Position numbers and translations under genes: made by a program. From CAYLLS01 sp964385015 (lineage in GTDB: Bacteria > Myxococcota > UBA727 > JABDBI01): a DNA stretch of 64,000 bases. This document shows positions 47,373 to 56,066 of this stretch, piece after piece (the first letter of the stretch is position 1; every line of letters starts with the position of its first letter). The stretch is from contig CAYLLS010000001.1 in the NCBI GenBank assembly GCA_964385015.1, forward strand, positions 62,001 through 126,000, read 5' to 3'. Under the pieces are notes generated by a model. It saw nothing but the letters and a program-made list of their open reading frames with translations, did not search any database and had not been told where the DNA came from.

Positions 47373-49505
47373 TTATAAAAAATCTCCTGGATTTTTATCT
47401 TTAGCTTTTTTGTAGCTTAGTCTAATTTTTCCATTTTTATTAATGCTTGTTACTGCAATATTTATTTGATCTCCTTCTTTTAGTATATCGTTTACTGTAT
47501 TTACTCTTTTATGTGATAATTCTGATATGTGACATAGACCTTCTGTTCCTGGAAAAATTTCTATAAAAGCACCAAAATCAAATATTTTTTTAACTAATCC
47601 TTTATAAACCATATTGATTTCTACTGTTTTAGATAAGTTTTTAATAATTTCAATGGCATGATCTATTTTAGCAAGACTTACTCCTGATACTTGAACTGTG
47701 CCATTATCATTAATATCAATTTTTGTATTAGTTTTCGATATAATATTTTTTATAATTTTACCCCCAACACCAATTACATCTCTTATTTTAGTTGGGTTGA
47801 TATTAAATGAAACTATTTTAGGTGCATGTAATGATAATTTATTAGGTGTAGATATAACATTTTTTATTTTATTTAATATATATAGATAACCTTGAGTTGC
47901 TTGTGTAAAAATCTCTTGTAAGTTTTTAGTTGAGATATGTGCATTTTTAACATCCATTTGTATAGCTGTAATCCCTTTTTGTGTACCACAAATTTTGAAA
48001 TCTATATCTCCTATATGATCTTCATCTCCTGAAATATCACTTAATATTATATCTTGTTGATCATTTTTTATTAATCCCATGGCTATTCCTGATATTATGT
48101 TTTTGATATTTACACCGCCATCTAATAGTGCTAAACTAGCTCCACATACTGTTGCCATAGATGAAGAGCCATTAGACTCTAATATATCTGATACTAATCT
48201 AATTGTATATGGGAATTCTTCTTCGTTAGGAATTATGTTAGCTATAGCTTTTTCAGCTAATGAACCATGTCCAATTTCTCTTCTTGAAATGTTTTTTAAT
48301 ATGCGTGTTTCATTTACACAGAATGGCATAAAATTATAATGTAACATAAATTTTTTAGAGAAATTATTTGCTAAAGTTTCTATTTTTTGTTCATCTTCAC
48401 GTGTGCCTAATGTGAGAGTTACTAAAGCCTGTGTTTCTCCTCTAGTAAATATAGCTGAACCATGTGTTCTTGGCAAGCAATTGGTTTCTGCGTATATTTG
48501 TCTAATTTCATTATATTTTCTTCCATCTTGTCTTGTTTTTGTTGTTATCAAATTATTGCGTATTATATTTTTTTTTATATTATCAAAACATTGGATAGCG
48601 ATATTTTCATTATGATTACTGAATTTATTTATAATTTCGTTTTTTATTTTATTAATATAGTTATTTTTGATTCTTTTGTTTGTCATATTTAAAATATCAG
48701 ATAATTTATGTTGATTACAAATTGTTTTTATATCGTTTATCATGTCATCATTTGATTGTTCATTCCATGGTGTTTTTATTTTGCCTATCATATTACCCAT
48801 ATCAATAATAGTATTTATAATTTTATTGTTATATTCTTGTGCAAAATTGATAGCTTCTATAATATCATCTTTTGAAATTTCTTGTGAGTGACCTTCAATC
48901 ATTATAATAGAATCTTTAGAACTAGTAATGAGTAAATTAATATCACTATTATTTTGTTGTGATATACTTGGATTTGCTATAAGTTTATCATTAATTTTTC
49001 CAATTTTTATTCCTGCTATAGGTTTTATAATTGGTATATTGCTAATATGTAATGCCATCGCAGCTCCACATAATGCCAATACATCTGTATCTTGTTGTCC
49101 GTTATGTGAGATGACAGTAGTGATTATTTGTGTTTCATAATTATAGTTATTTGGAAATAATGGTCTAATAGATCTATCAATAATACGTGATCTTAAGATT
49201 TCATGATCTTTAGGTTTAGATTCTCGTTTGAAAAATCCGGCTGGAATTTTACCAGATGCATATGTTTTTTCTATATAGTCACATGTTAATGGCAAAAAAT
49301 TAATATTTGTTTTAGGTTCTAATGATGAGCATACAGTAGCCAAAACTATTGATTCTTCACATTTGACGATTACTGAACCTGCAGTGTTTTTTGCAATTTT
49401 ACCACTTGAAAATTCAATTTCATGATCACCTATTAATATTTTATTGCTATAGTAGTTATTGCTATTATGTATGAATATATTATTTTTTTTAAGTTCTGTT
49501 GGCAT
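47373..49505 (-). CDS. pnp: Polynucleotide phosphorylase
   Basis: PNPase degrades RNA 3' to 5' with phosphate and is part of mRNA turnover. The 710 residues contain two RNase PH domains (TTKTRQDGRK-like TTKTRQDGRKYNEIR near 325, FMPFCVNETR), the KH domain IRDVIGVGGKIIKNII near 590 and a C-terminal S1 domain ending NINK-type SYKKAK. Normal length. It lies 68 bases downstream of rpsO, the usual order. Confidence 0.98.
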   Translation of the reverse strand: MPTELKKNNIFIHNSNNYYSNKILIGDHEIEFSSGKIAKNTAGSVIVKCEESIVLATVCSSLEPKTNINFLPLTCDYIEKTYASGKIPAGFFKRESKPKDHEILRSRIIDRSIRPLFPNNYNYETQIITTVISHNGQQDTDVLALCGAAMALHISNIPIIKPIAGIKIGKINDKLIANPSISQQNNSDINLLITSSKDSIIMIEGHSQEISKDDIIEAINFAQEYNNKIINTIIDMGNMIGKIKTPWNEQSNDDMINDIKTICNQHKLSDILNMTNKRIKNNYINKIKNEIINKFSNHNENIAIQCFDNIKKNIIRNNLITTKTRQDGRKYNEIRQIYAETNCLPRTHGSAIFTRGETQALVTLTLGTREDEQKIETLANNFSKKFMLHYNFMPFCVNETRILKNISRREIGHGSLAEKAIANIIPNEEEFPYTIRLVSDILESNGSSSMATVCGASLALLDGGVNIKNIISGIAMGLIKNDQQDIILSDISGDEDHIGDIDFKICGTQKGITAIQMDVKNAHISTKNLQEIFTQATQGYLYILNKIKNVISTPNKLSLHAPKIVSFNINPTKIRDVIGVGGKIIKNIISKTNTKIDINDNGTVQVSGVSLAKIDHAIEIIKNLSKTVEINMVYKGLVKKIFDFGAFIEIFPGTEGLCHISELSHKRVNTVNDILKEGDQINIAVTSINKNGKIRLSYKKAKDKNPGDFL

Positions 49506-49573
49506 TATTTGTCCATAATTTAGTAGTTATTGAATATTAGTATTGTATAGTTAGTATAAGGGATATATATAGA

Positions 49574-49828
49574 TTATTTTCGTAATTTTAATGTTGCAAT
49601 TAATTGTTTATAACGTTTGATGTTAGTTTTATTTAAGTATTTTAGTAAATTTTTTCTTTTATTTACTAGAATCAATAATCCTCTTCTTGAGTGATTATCT
49701 TTTTTATGTTTATTAAAATGATTAGTTAAATAATTAATTTTTTTTGTAAAATTAGCTATTTGATATTCTGATGATCCAACATCTTTATTATGAATTTTAA
49801 AATCATTAATATTGATATTTGTTTTCAT
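49574..49828 (-). CDS. rpsO: Ribosomal protein S15
   Basis: S15 binds the central domain of 16S rRNA. The 84 residues include GSSEYQIANFTKKINYL, a HFNKHKKDNHSRRGLL core and LVNKRKNLLKYLNK. The expected HxxDxHSRRGL motif is present in the form HKKDNHSRRGL. Followed by pnp. Confidence 0.97.
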   Translation of the reverse strand: MKTNININDFKIHNKDVGSSEYQIANFTKKINYLTNHFNKHKKDNHSRRGLLILVNKRKNLLKYLNKTNIKRYKQLIATLKLRK

Positions 49829-49948
49829 ATGTATCCTTAATTTTGTTTAATAGAGGTTATTGATTTATTCATTAAGAAGCAACTTTATGAATTATAATAA
49901 GTAACTTTATTTTAAAGTATTAAAATGTAATAAAATAATGTCAGCATT

Positions 49949-50497
49949 TTACCATATAATTTCATTTTTGTGAAATAAATTATTTAATGCACGGCTTATG
50001 GTAAAAAATAGATCACTTAATCTATTTAAATATATGATGATTTCAGGTCTAATATTGTTATAGGTTTTATTTAATGCAATAATAATTTGTTCTGTTTCTC
50101 TTATTTCTACTCTAGCTAAATTACATTTACAAGATAATTCACAACCAATTGGTAATATAAATTTTTTTAATTTTGGTAATTGTTTATTAATTTTATCAAT
50201 AAATGATTCTATATATGTTATTCTATTATATTGTATTGTGTTTTTTAATTGTATTTTTGTATTGTCATGTTGTACAATTGCTAATTCTGCACCTATGTTA
50301 AATAGATCTTTTATAATATTATGTATTTCATTTTTATATAGTATGGGTAATTTTTTATCAGAGTATATATATCCTATATATGCGTTGATTTTATCTATAG
50401 AGCCATATGCTATGACTTGAAGATCACTTTTTAAAATTCGTTTTTTACCTAATAAACTTGTGTATCCTTTATCACCAGTTTTTGTATAAATTTTCAT
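49949..50497 (-). CDS. pduO: PduO-type ATP:cob(I)alamin adenosyltransferase
   Basis: The enzyme transfers the adenosyl group of ATP to cob(I)alamin, giving adenosylcobalamin. The 182 residues begin with the family motif KIYTKTGDKGYTSLLGKKR (ATP site) and continue with VIAYGSIDKINAYIG. The arginine-rich segment is degenerate: ARVEIRETEQ keeps two Arg and the Glu of the usual CRxxxRRAER, but two Arg are replaced by Glu and Gln. Its ATG shares one base with the folP stop (TAATG), so translation is probably coupled. Its presence implies at least one adenosylcobalamin enzyme elsewhere, for instance methylmalonyl-CoA mutase. Confidence 0.85.
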   Translation of the reverse strand: MKIYTKTGDKGYTSLLGKKRILKSDLQVIAYGSIDKINAYIGYIYSDKKLPILYKNEIHNIIKDLFNIGAELAIVQHDNTKIQLKNTIQYNRITYIESFIDKINKQLPKLKKFILPIGCELSCKCNLARVEIRETEQIIIALNKTYNNIRPEIIIYLNRLSDLFFTISRALNNLFHKNEIIW

Positions 50498-51327
50498 TAT
50501 GTTTTGAACCTATATAAGACTTTTAAAAAATGTTTTGTTTTTTTTACATTATGTACTCTTATAATATTAATGTTATTTAATGTGGCAAATGCCGTAGTGC
50601 TTAATGTTGCGTTATCTCTTTGTTGTGGTAATGGAATATTTGTTATTTGACCTAAAAACTTTTTGCGGCTTGCTCCATATACTATGCCGCTAGATATGTT
50701 TTTAAAGATATTTAAATATTTACTTAATTCTATATTATGATGAATGTTTTTGCCAAAACCAATGCCAGGGTCTATTAGTATTTTATTAGATGGAATATTA
50801 TTTATGTTTGCTAATTGTATTTTTTGTTGTAAAAAATGTTTAATTTCATAAAACATATTGTTATAAATTATTGGTGTTTTATGCATGGTTTGTGGATTGC
50901 TTTTATTATGCATTATAATAATAGCATCTGCATTATGAATAATTTTTAACATGTTTTTATCTGATAATGCTGAAACATCATTAATCCATGATGCTCCTTC
51001 GTTTAAACATTGTTTAGCAACTTCTGATTTATTTGTATCTATACTAATATTGTTTATGCCTCTTAATACTAGTGATTTAACTATTTTAACAATTCTATTT
51101 AATTCTTCTTTTAGTGTTATAGGTGATGAAAATGGTCTACTTGATTCTGCTCCAATATCAATTATATCAGCACCTTCTTGTATAAGTTTTTCAGCATGTA
51201 GAATAGCTTTATCAATAATATTAAATCTACCTCCATCAGAAAAGCTATCAGGTGTAATGTTTAGTATCCCCATTATATAAGTTTTTTTACCTATTATAAT
51301 GTTTTTATTGCCACATTTTATATTCAT
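50497..51327 (-). CDS. folP: Dihydropteroate synthase
   Basis: FolP condenses p-aminobenzoate with dihydropterin pyrophosphate in folate synthesis. The 276 residues contain MGILNITPDSFSDGG near residue 20, GADIIDIGAESSRP near 55, SIDTNKSEVAK, NDVSAL, DPGIGFGK and GASRKKF. All family motifs are present. It is coupled by single-base TAATG overlaps to tmk upstream and pduO downstream. In many deltaproteobacteria folP follows ftsH; here it has moved. Confidence 0.97.
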   Translation of the reverse strand: MNIKCGNKNIIIGKKTYIMGILNITPDSFSDGGRFNIIDKAILHAEKLIQEGADIIDIGAESSRPFSSPITLKEELNRIVKIVKSLVLRGINNISIDTNKSEVAKQCLNEGASWINDVSALSDKNMLKIIHNADAIIIMHNKSNPQTMHKTPIIYNNMFYEIKHFLQQKIQLANINNIPSNKILIDPGIGFGKNIHHNIELSKYLNIFKNISSGIVYGASRKKFLGQITNIPLPQQRDNATLSTTAFATLNNINIIRVHNVKKTKHFLKVLYRFKT

Positions 51328-51932
51328 TATATATTTATATTTATATTATAAAGTATTTTTTTAAAAATATCATTTTTGTTGCCATTTCCATTTATTATAT
51401 TTATGTTGTGTAAAGATTTTGCTAAATATAAATATTTTTTTCTAATATTTTTTTGCAAATATATATAATCAAATAATTCTATATTTTTATTGCGTTTTTT
51501 TCTTCTTAATTTAGCAATATTTTCATGTACATCTATTAAAAAAGTATAATGTGGTAATGGTGCATATTTATTTAACGTTTTGATCCAATTTATATTTAAT
51601 TCGTTTCCTTGATATGCTAAACTTGACATTAAATATCTATCACAAATAACATGAATACCATTTTTTAGGTTATTATGAATATATAATGCATAATGATTAA
51701 GTCTATCAGCTGCATATAAAAGTGCTAACTGTTGTTTTTGTAAATAATGTATTGTATTGTTATTTTTTTTTAGTATTTTTCTTATCAATAATCCAGAATC
51801 ATACATGCTTGGTTCTGATGTGAATAAAGATTTTATATTTATGTGATTAAAATAATGAACAAGTTTTTTTGCTTGTGTTGTTGACCCAGAGCCATCTATA
51901 CCTTCAATAGCTATTAAAAATGCTTTATTCAT
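51327..51932 (-). CDS. tmk: Thymidylate kinase with altered P-loop
   Basis: Tmk phosphorylates dTMP to dTDP. About 201 residues when started at ATG 51932, which has GAGG nine bases upstream; an ATG at 51947 lies before that sequence. The protein has the family opening IAIEGIDGSGSTTQAKKL, the DR motif ICDRYLMSSLAYQG and LIDVHENIAKLRRKKR. In the P-loop the usual Lys is Ser17 (GSGSTTQ in place of GSGKTTQ). The rest of the active site looks normal. It is the first gene of tmk-folP-pduO. Confidence 0.9.
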   Translation of the reverse strand: MNKAFLIAIEGIDGSGSTTQAKKLVHYFNHINIKSLFTSEPSMYDSGLLIRKILKKNNNTIHYLQKQQLALLYAADRLNHYALYIHNNLKNGIHVICDRYLMSSLAYQGNELNINWIKTLNKYAPLPHYTFLIDVHENIAKLRRKKRNKNIELFDYIYLQKNIRKKYLYLAKSLHNINIINGNGNKNDIFKKILYNININI

Positions 51933-52010
51933 AGAAATCAACCTCATGTAAATTTGAGAATAATAACAATATTTTTTTTAAAAATCTATTTTGATTAATG
52001 TTAGTGTATA

Positions 52011-52907
52011 TTATTTTTTTAGTATAGTTTTAATTTTTTTAGTAGCTAACTTAAGTTTTTTAGTATTAATGTTGGTTTGTATATTCATAGAATTTAACAT
52101 GTAAATTAAATCTTCTGTAGCAATATTTCCAGATGCTCCAGGTGTATATGGGCATCCTCCTAAACCACCTGCAGAGGCATCAAATGATGATATGCCGAGA
52201 GTTAACGCTACTAATATATTAGCTAATGCTAGTTTATTAGTATCATGCATATGTAATGCTATTTTATCAATAGGAATATATTTTTTTAGTTCATTTAATA
52301 TATAATATGTTTGTATTGGATTACCAATGCCGATTGTATCACTAATGCTGATTTCACAAGCTCCATATTTTATAAATTTTTTGGCAATGCGAATTAATGT
52401 GCTTATGGACGTTTGCCCTTCATATGGACATCCAAAAGCAGTTGAAATATATGCTCTGAATTTAATATTATTTTTATTAGCGTGATGAGCGATTTTATTA
52501 TATTGGAATAAAGATTCATTAATGGTTTGATTAATGTTTTTTTTATTGTGTGTATTAGATGTTGATATAACAAAAGAAATTTTATTGATACCTAATTGTA
52601 ATGCACGATCATAACCCTTCATATTTGGCACTAAAACATAAAATTCACTGTTTTTTATTTTATGCATTTGTTGAATTTGAGTTACAAGCTCTACTTGATC
52701 TGAAAATTGTGGTATTATTTTAGGATTAACAAATGATGTTATTTCTATTCTAGATAATCCACTTTGTAATAATTCTGATATAAATATAATTTTATCTATT
52801 GTATTAATAAAAATACTTTCGTTTTGAAGTCCATCTCTAGGTGATACTTCCATAATTTTTACATTATTGGGCAAAGAATTAAACAGATTATACTCCTTAT
52901 TAAACAA
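52011..52907 (-). CDS. mvaB: Hydroxymethylglutaryl-CoA lyase
   Basis: The lyase splits HMG-CoA into acetoacetate and acetyl-CoA, the last step of leucine breakdown. The 298-residue TIM-barrel protein has EVSPRDGLQNE near residue 20 (metal and substrate site), EITSFVNPK, AFGCPYEG, the HMHDTN metal-binding His pair, and the signature ASAGGLGGCPY with catalytic Cys252, then ASGNIATEDLIYML. These separate it from 2-isopropylmalate and homocitrate synthases. It closes the run hslV-hslU-thiolase-hydratase-acyl-CoA dehydrogenase, 22 bases after the dehydrogenase. Confidence 0.94.
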   Translation of the reverse strand: MFNKEYNLFNSLPNNVKIMEVSPRDGLQNESIFINTIDKIIFISELLQSGLSRIEITSFVNPKIIPQFSDQVELVTQIQQMHKIKNSEFYVLVPNMKGYDRALQLGINKISFVISTSNTHNKKNINQTINESLFQYNKIAHHANKNNIKFRAYISTAFGCPYEGQTSISTLIRIAKKFIKYGACEISISDTIGIGNPIQTYYILNELKKYIPIDKIALHMHDTNKLALANILVALTLGISSFDASAGGLGGCPYTPGASGNIATEDLIYMLNSMNIQTNINTKKLKLATKKIKTILKK

Positions 52908-52929
52908 TATTATAGTTGCATATATAATA

Positions 52930-54090
52930 TTAAAAAGTTTTTAAAATTTGATTTGCAATAACTAATCGTTGAATTTCACTTGTTCCTTCGTAAATTTCTG
53001 TTATACGTGCATCTCTAAAGTATCTTTCCATTGGGAAATCTTTTATATATCCGTTACCTCCAAAAATTTGCATTGCTTGATGCGTAACAAAAGATGATGT
53101 TTCTGAAGCATATAATTTAGCCATAGCTGCTTCTTTTATAAATTTTTGGTTAGCATCTTTTAATGATGCTGCTTGCATTGTCAATAACTTAGCGCTTTCA
53201 ATTTTTACTGCCATATCTGCTATTTTTTGTTGAATTAATTGAAACTTGGATATTGTAGTGTTAAACGCTTTTCTTTCTATGGAATATTTTACAGCAGCAT
53301 TAAAAGCTGCTTGAGCAATACCTATTGCTTGTGATGCTATCCCGATTCTTCCACCATCTAATGTTTGCATAGCAATTTTAAAACCATCTCCCTCTTGTCC
53401 TAATAGAAATGTTTTAGGTATAGTACAATTATCTAACATAATGTTACAGGTAGAAGATCCTTTGATGCCAAGTTTATTCTCTTTTTTACCTAATGTTAAT
53501 CCTTTATATGGAATTGGTATTAAGAAAGCTGAAATTCCATGATGTTTTAATTTTTTATTTGTTGTAGCAAATATAATTGTTGCATTTGCTTCATATCCAT
53601 TGGTTACCCATGCTTTAGTTCCATTTAAGATATAATTATTATTGAGTAATGTAGCTTTAGTATTAGCTGCAGCTGCATCAGATCCATTTCCAGGTTCACT
53701 TAGTGCAAAACATCCGATTTTATTCCCTTTGGTAAAGGGATGTAAAAATATTTTTTTTAATTCTTTAGAACCATGTTTTAAAATTGGATCACAATATAAT
53801 GAGTTATTGACACTCATAATTACCCCACATGATGCACAAGCTTGACTAATTTCTTTTAATGCCATTACATAAGCTTTAGTGTCAAATCCGCTACCATTGT
53901 CATATTCTGGAATAAAAACACTCATTAATCCCATTTGACCCATTTTTGTTATTTGTGTCTTAGGATATGAGCTTGTTGAATCAATGATTGAGGCTTGATT
54001 TGTTAGTTCTTTTCCAGCAAATTCTATGCATGTTTTTTGTAAAATAAAATGATGTTCATTTATGTTAAATATACTGTTTTTATATATCAT
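52930..54090 (-). CDS. Short-chain acyl-CoA dehydrogenase
   Basis: This flavoenzyme oxidises short acyl-CoA (such as butyryl-CoA) to the 2-enoyl form and passes electrons to ETF. The 386 residues are full length. Conserved blocks are GCFALSEPGNGSDA near 125, GTKAWVTNGYEA, GIKGSSTCN, AMQTLDGGRIGIASQA and the C-terminal ARITEIYEGTSEIQ. Glu368 in YEGTSE is the catalytic base of short- and medium-chain enzymes; isovaleryl-CoA dehydrogenase has the base elsewhere. The protein is strikingly close to the mitochondrial enzyme (as recalled). No ETF genes are in the window. Starts 2 bases after... the hydratase gene downstream begins its reading upstream of it on this strand. Confidence 0.94.
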   Translation of the reverse strand: MIYKNSIFNINEHHFILQKTCIEFAGKELTNQASIIDSTSSYPKTQITKMGQMGLMSVFIPEYDNGSGFDTKAYVMALKEISQACASCGVIMSVNNSLYCDPILKHGSKELKKIFLHPFTKGNKIGCFALSEPGNGSDAAAANTKATLLNNNYILNGTKAWVTNGYEANATIIFATTNKKLKHHGISAFLIPIPYKGLTLGKKENKLGIKGSSTCNIMLDNCTIPKTFLLGQEGDGFKIAMQTLDGGRIGIASQAIGIAQAAFNAAVKYSIERKAFNTTISKFQLIQQKIADMAVKIESAKLLTMQAASLKDANQKFIKEAAMAKLYASETSSFVTHQAMQIFGGNGYIKDFPMERYFRDARITEIYEGTSEIQRLVIANQILKTF

Positions 54091-54092
54091 AA

Positions 54093-54869
54093 TTAATATC
54101 CTTTAAAAAAAACTTTTCTTTTTTGAATAAATGCATTTATTCCTTCTTTTTTGTCTTCTGATGCAAATATTTGATTAAAAGATAATTCTGTTAATGTATC
54201 ATTATAAAAATGATTATATGTGTCTATATTTAATATTTGTTTGCATAATGTTATGGCTAGTGGACCGCAATTGATGATATTTTCAGCTTGTTTGATGGTT
54301 TCAGTTAATACATTATTTTTATATATTTTATTTATTAATTTGATTTTTAAAGCTTCTTGAGCGTTGATTTTTTTCGCAAAAAAACATAATTCTTTAGTAT
54401 AATTTAATCCAATTTGTCTTTTTAATCTTCTTAATCCTCCAAAGCCAGGGATTAAGCCTAATGATGTTTCAACTAAACCAAATATAGCTGTTTCATTTGA
54501 ATAAATAAAATCACAAGATAATGCTAATTCTAATCCACCACCTAATGTAAATCCATTTACTGCAGCAATAACAGGAATTTGCATGTTTTCTATTGTATTA
54601 AATATTTTATGACCTAATTTTGAAAATGACGTTGCTTGTTTTGGTGACATAGTTTGCATTTCTTTAATATCAGCACCTGCAGCAAAACTTTTATGACCAG
54701 CACCTGTAATAATTAATATTTTTTGTGTTTTATCATTATTAATATCATTAAGTGTAGTATCTAAATCTAATAAAACTTGTTTGTTTATAGAATTTAATTG
54801 TTTTTCTCTATTAATTTTAATAATGCTTATATGATGTTTTTTTTCTATGATTAATGTTGGTAAGTTCAT
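54093..54869 (-). CDS. Enoyl-CoA hydratase (crotonase family)
   Basis: This cytosolic enzyme adds water to 2-enoyl-CoA. The 258-residue protein has GAGHKSFAAGADIKEM near 60 (oxyanion hole), AAVNGFTLGGGLELALSCDF near 100 and FGLVETSLGLIPGFGG near 125. Both catalytic Glu (in GGGLELA and LVETSLG) are present, so it should be a true hydratase. ATG at 54869 is preferred: AGGAT lies 10 bases upstream, and a longer in-frame start at 54929 would run back into the thiolase gene. It sits two bases upstream of the acyl-CoA dehydrogenase gene. A methylglutaconyl-CoA hydratase role in leucine breakdown is an alternative. Confidence 0.92.
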   Translation of the reverse strand: MNLPTLIIEKKHHISIIKINREKQLNSINKQVLLDLDTTLNDINNDKTQKILIITGAGHKSFAAGADIKEMQTMSPKQATSFSKLGHKIFNTIENMQIPVIAAVNGFTLGGGLELALSCDFIYSNETAIFGLVETSLGLIPGFGGLRRLKRQIGLNYTKELCFFAKKINAQEALKIKLINKIYKNNVLTETIKQAENIINCGPLAITLCKQILNIDTYNHFYNDTLTELSFNQIFASEDKKEGINAFIQKRKVFFKGY

Positions 54870-54877
54870 TTTAAATT

Positions 54878-56053
54878 TTATCCTATATATTTTATTATTA
54901 TTGATAAAGCACTGCCACCACCTATACATATACTAGCACATCCTAATTTTGCTTGTTTATATTGCATGCTGTTTAATAATGTACATACTATTCTTGCGCC
55001 AGAACATCCTATAGGATGTCCTAAAGCAACTGCTCCTCCGAAAATGTTTACTTTATCATGAGGTATATGTAATTTTTTCATAGTTACAATTGGAACCACT
55101 GCAAATGCTTCATTAATTTCAAATAGGTTAATGTCTTTAATATTAATATTAATTTTTTTACATGCTTTTTGTATAGAATAAATTGGAGCTGTAGTAAACC
55201 ATGATGGATGTTGTGCAAAACTTGCTATGCTTAATATTTCTGCAATTGGTTTAATACCTAATGATAAAGCTTTAGTTTCATTCATTAGTATTACAGCTGC
55301 AGCGCCATCATTTATTTTAGATGCATTTGCAACAGTAATTGTTCCTTTTTTGTTAAAAATAGATTTTAAGTTTATCATTTTTTGTAAGTTAAAATTATTT
55401 AATTCTTCATCTTGTGTTATCTGTTTATTAGGTTTTGTTTTACATATAATTGGTGTTATTTCGTTATCAAAAATATTTTCTTTTGTAGTCATTAAAGCTC
55501 GTTTATAACTATGTTCAGCAAATAAATCTTGTTCTGATCGAGAAATATTATATTTTTCAGCGCATAAATCTCCTAAATTTCCCATGTGCATTTTACTATA
55601 TGGATCCCATAAACCGTCATGTATCATTGAATCAATCATGTGTTTATTTCCCATTTTCATTGTTTTTCTTGAATTTAATAGCATATATGGACTTTGTGAC
55701 ATGTTTTCCATGCCACCAGCAATAATAGTGTTATATTCTTGTGTCATAATTGCTTGATATGCAAGTATAATAGATTGTAATCCAGAACCACAGACTTTAT
55801 TAATAGTGGTGCATGGAACGTTATTTGAAATGCCAGCAGCTAATGATGCTTGTCTGGCTGGTGCTTGTCCTGAACCAGCACTTAATACTTGTCCCATAAT
55901 TACTTCATCAATTATGTTAGTATTTATCTTATATTTTTCAATAGCACCTTTGATAGCTGCTGCTCCTAAATCTGTTGCTTTGATATTGTTTAAACATCCT
56001 AAAAAAGATCCTATAGGAGTTCTTGAATATCCTACAATAACTGTTTTGGTCAT
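54878..56053 (-). CDS. atoB: Acetyl-CoA acetyltransferase (thiolase)
   Basis: Thiolase cleaves acetoacetyl-CoA or short 3-ketoacyl-CoA to acetyl-CoA, or runs in reverse. The 391 residues have the nucleophile Cys88 in NKVCGSGLQS, GGMENMSQSPYML near 120, the NEAFAVVP motif, GGAVALGHPIGCSG (catalytic His) and the second Cys in GCASICIGGG. All catalytic residues are present. It follows hslU by 14 bases, so the acyl-CoA genes are probably read from the hslV promoter. Confidence 0.95.
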   Translation of the reverse strand: MTKTVIVGYSRTPIGSFLGCLNNIKATDLGAAAIKGAIEKYKINTNIIDEVIMGQVLSAGSGQAPARQASLAAGISNNVPCTTINKVCGSGLQSIILAYQAIMTQEYNTIIAGGMENMSQSPYMLLNSRKTMKMGNKHMIDSMIHDGLWDPYSKMHMGNLGDLCAEKYNISRSEQDLFAEHSYKRALMTTKENIFDNEITPIICKTKPNKQITQDEELNNFNLQKMINLKSIFNKKGTITVANASKINDGAAAVILMNETKALSLGIKPIAEILSIASFAQHPSWFTTAPIYSIQKACKKININIKDINLFEINEAFAVVPIVTMKKLHIPHDKVNIFGGAVALGHPIGCSGARIVCTLLNSMQYKQAKLGCASICIGGGSALSIIIKYIG

Positions 56054-56066
56054 AATTAATTCCTAT

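Noticed and set aside
49868..49910. Imperfect direct repeat (AGCAACTTTAT / AGTAACTTTAT) upstream of rpsO
   Set aside because: Only 11 bases with one mismatch in AT-rich DNA; no further copies or symmetry that would suggest an operator.
52930..54090. Isovaleryl-CoA dehydrogenase as the identity of the acyl-CoA dehydrogenase, to complete a leucine pathway with HMG-CoA lyase
   Set aside because: The catalytic Glu is in the C-terminal YEGTSE motif, the pattern of short-chain and medium-chain enzymes; isovaleryl-CoA dehydrogenases have Gly-Ala there.
54870..54929. Longer N terminus of the enoyl-CoA hydratase overlapping the thiolase gene
   Set aside because: The extra 20 residues match nothing in the family, while the ATG at 54869 has AGGAT upstream and begins the normal fold.
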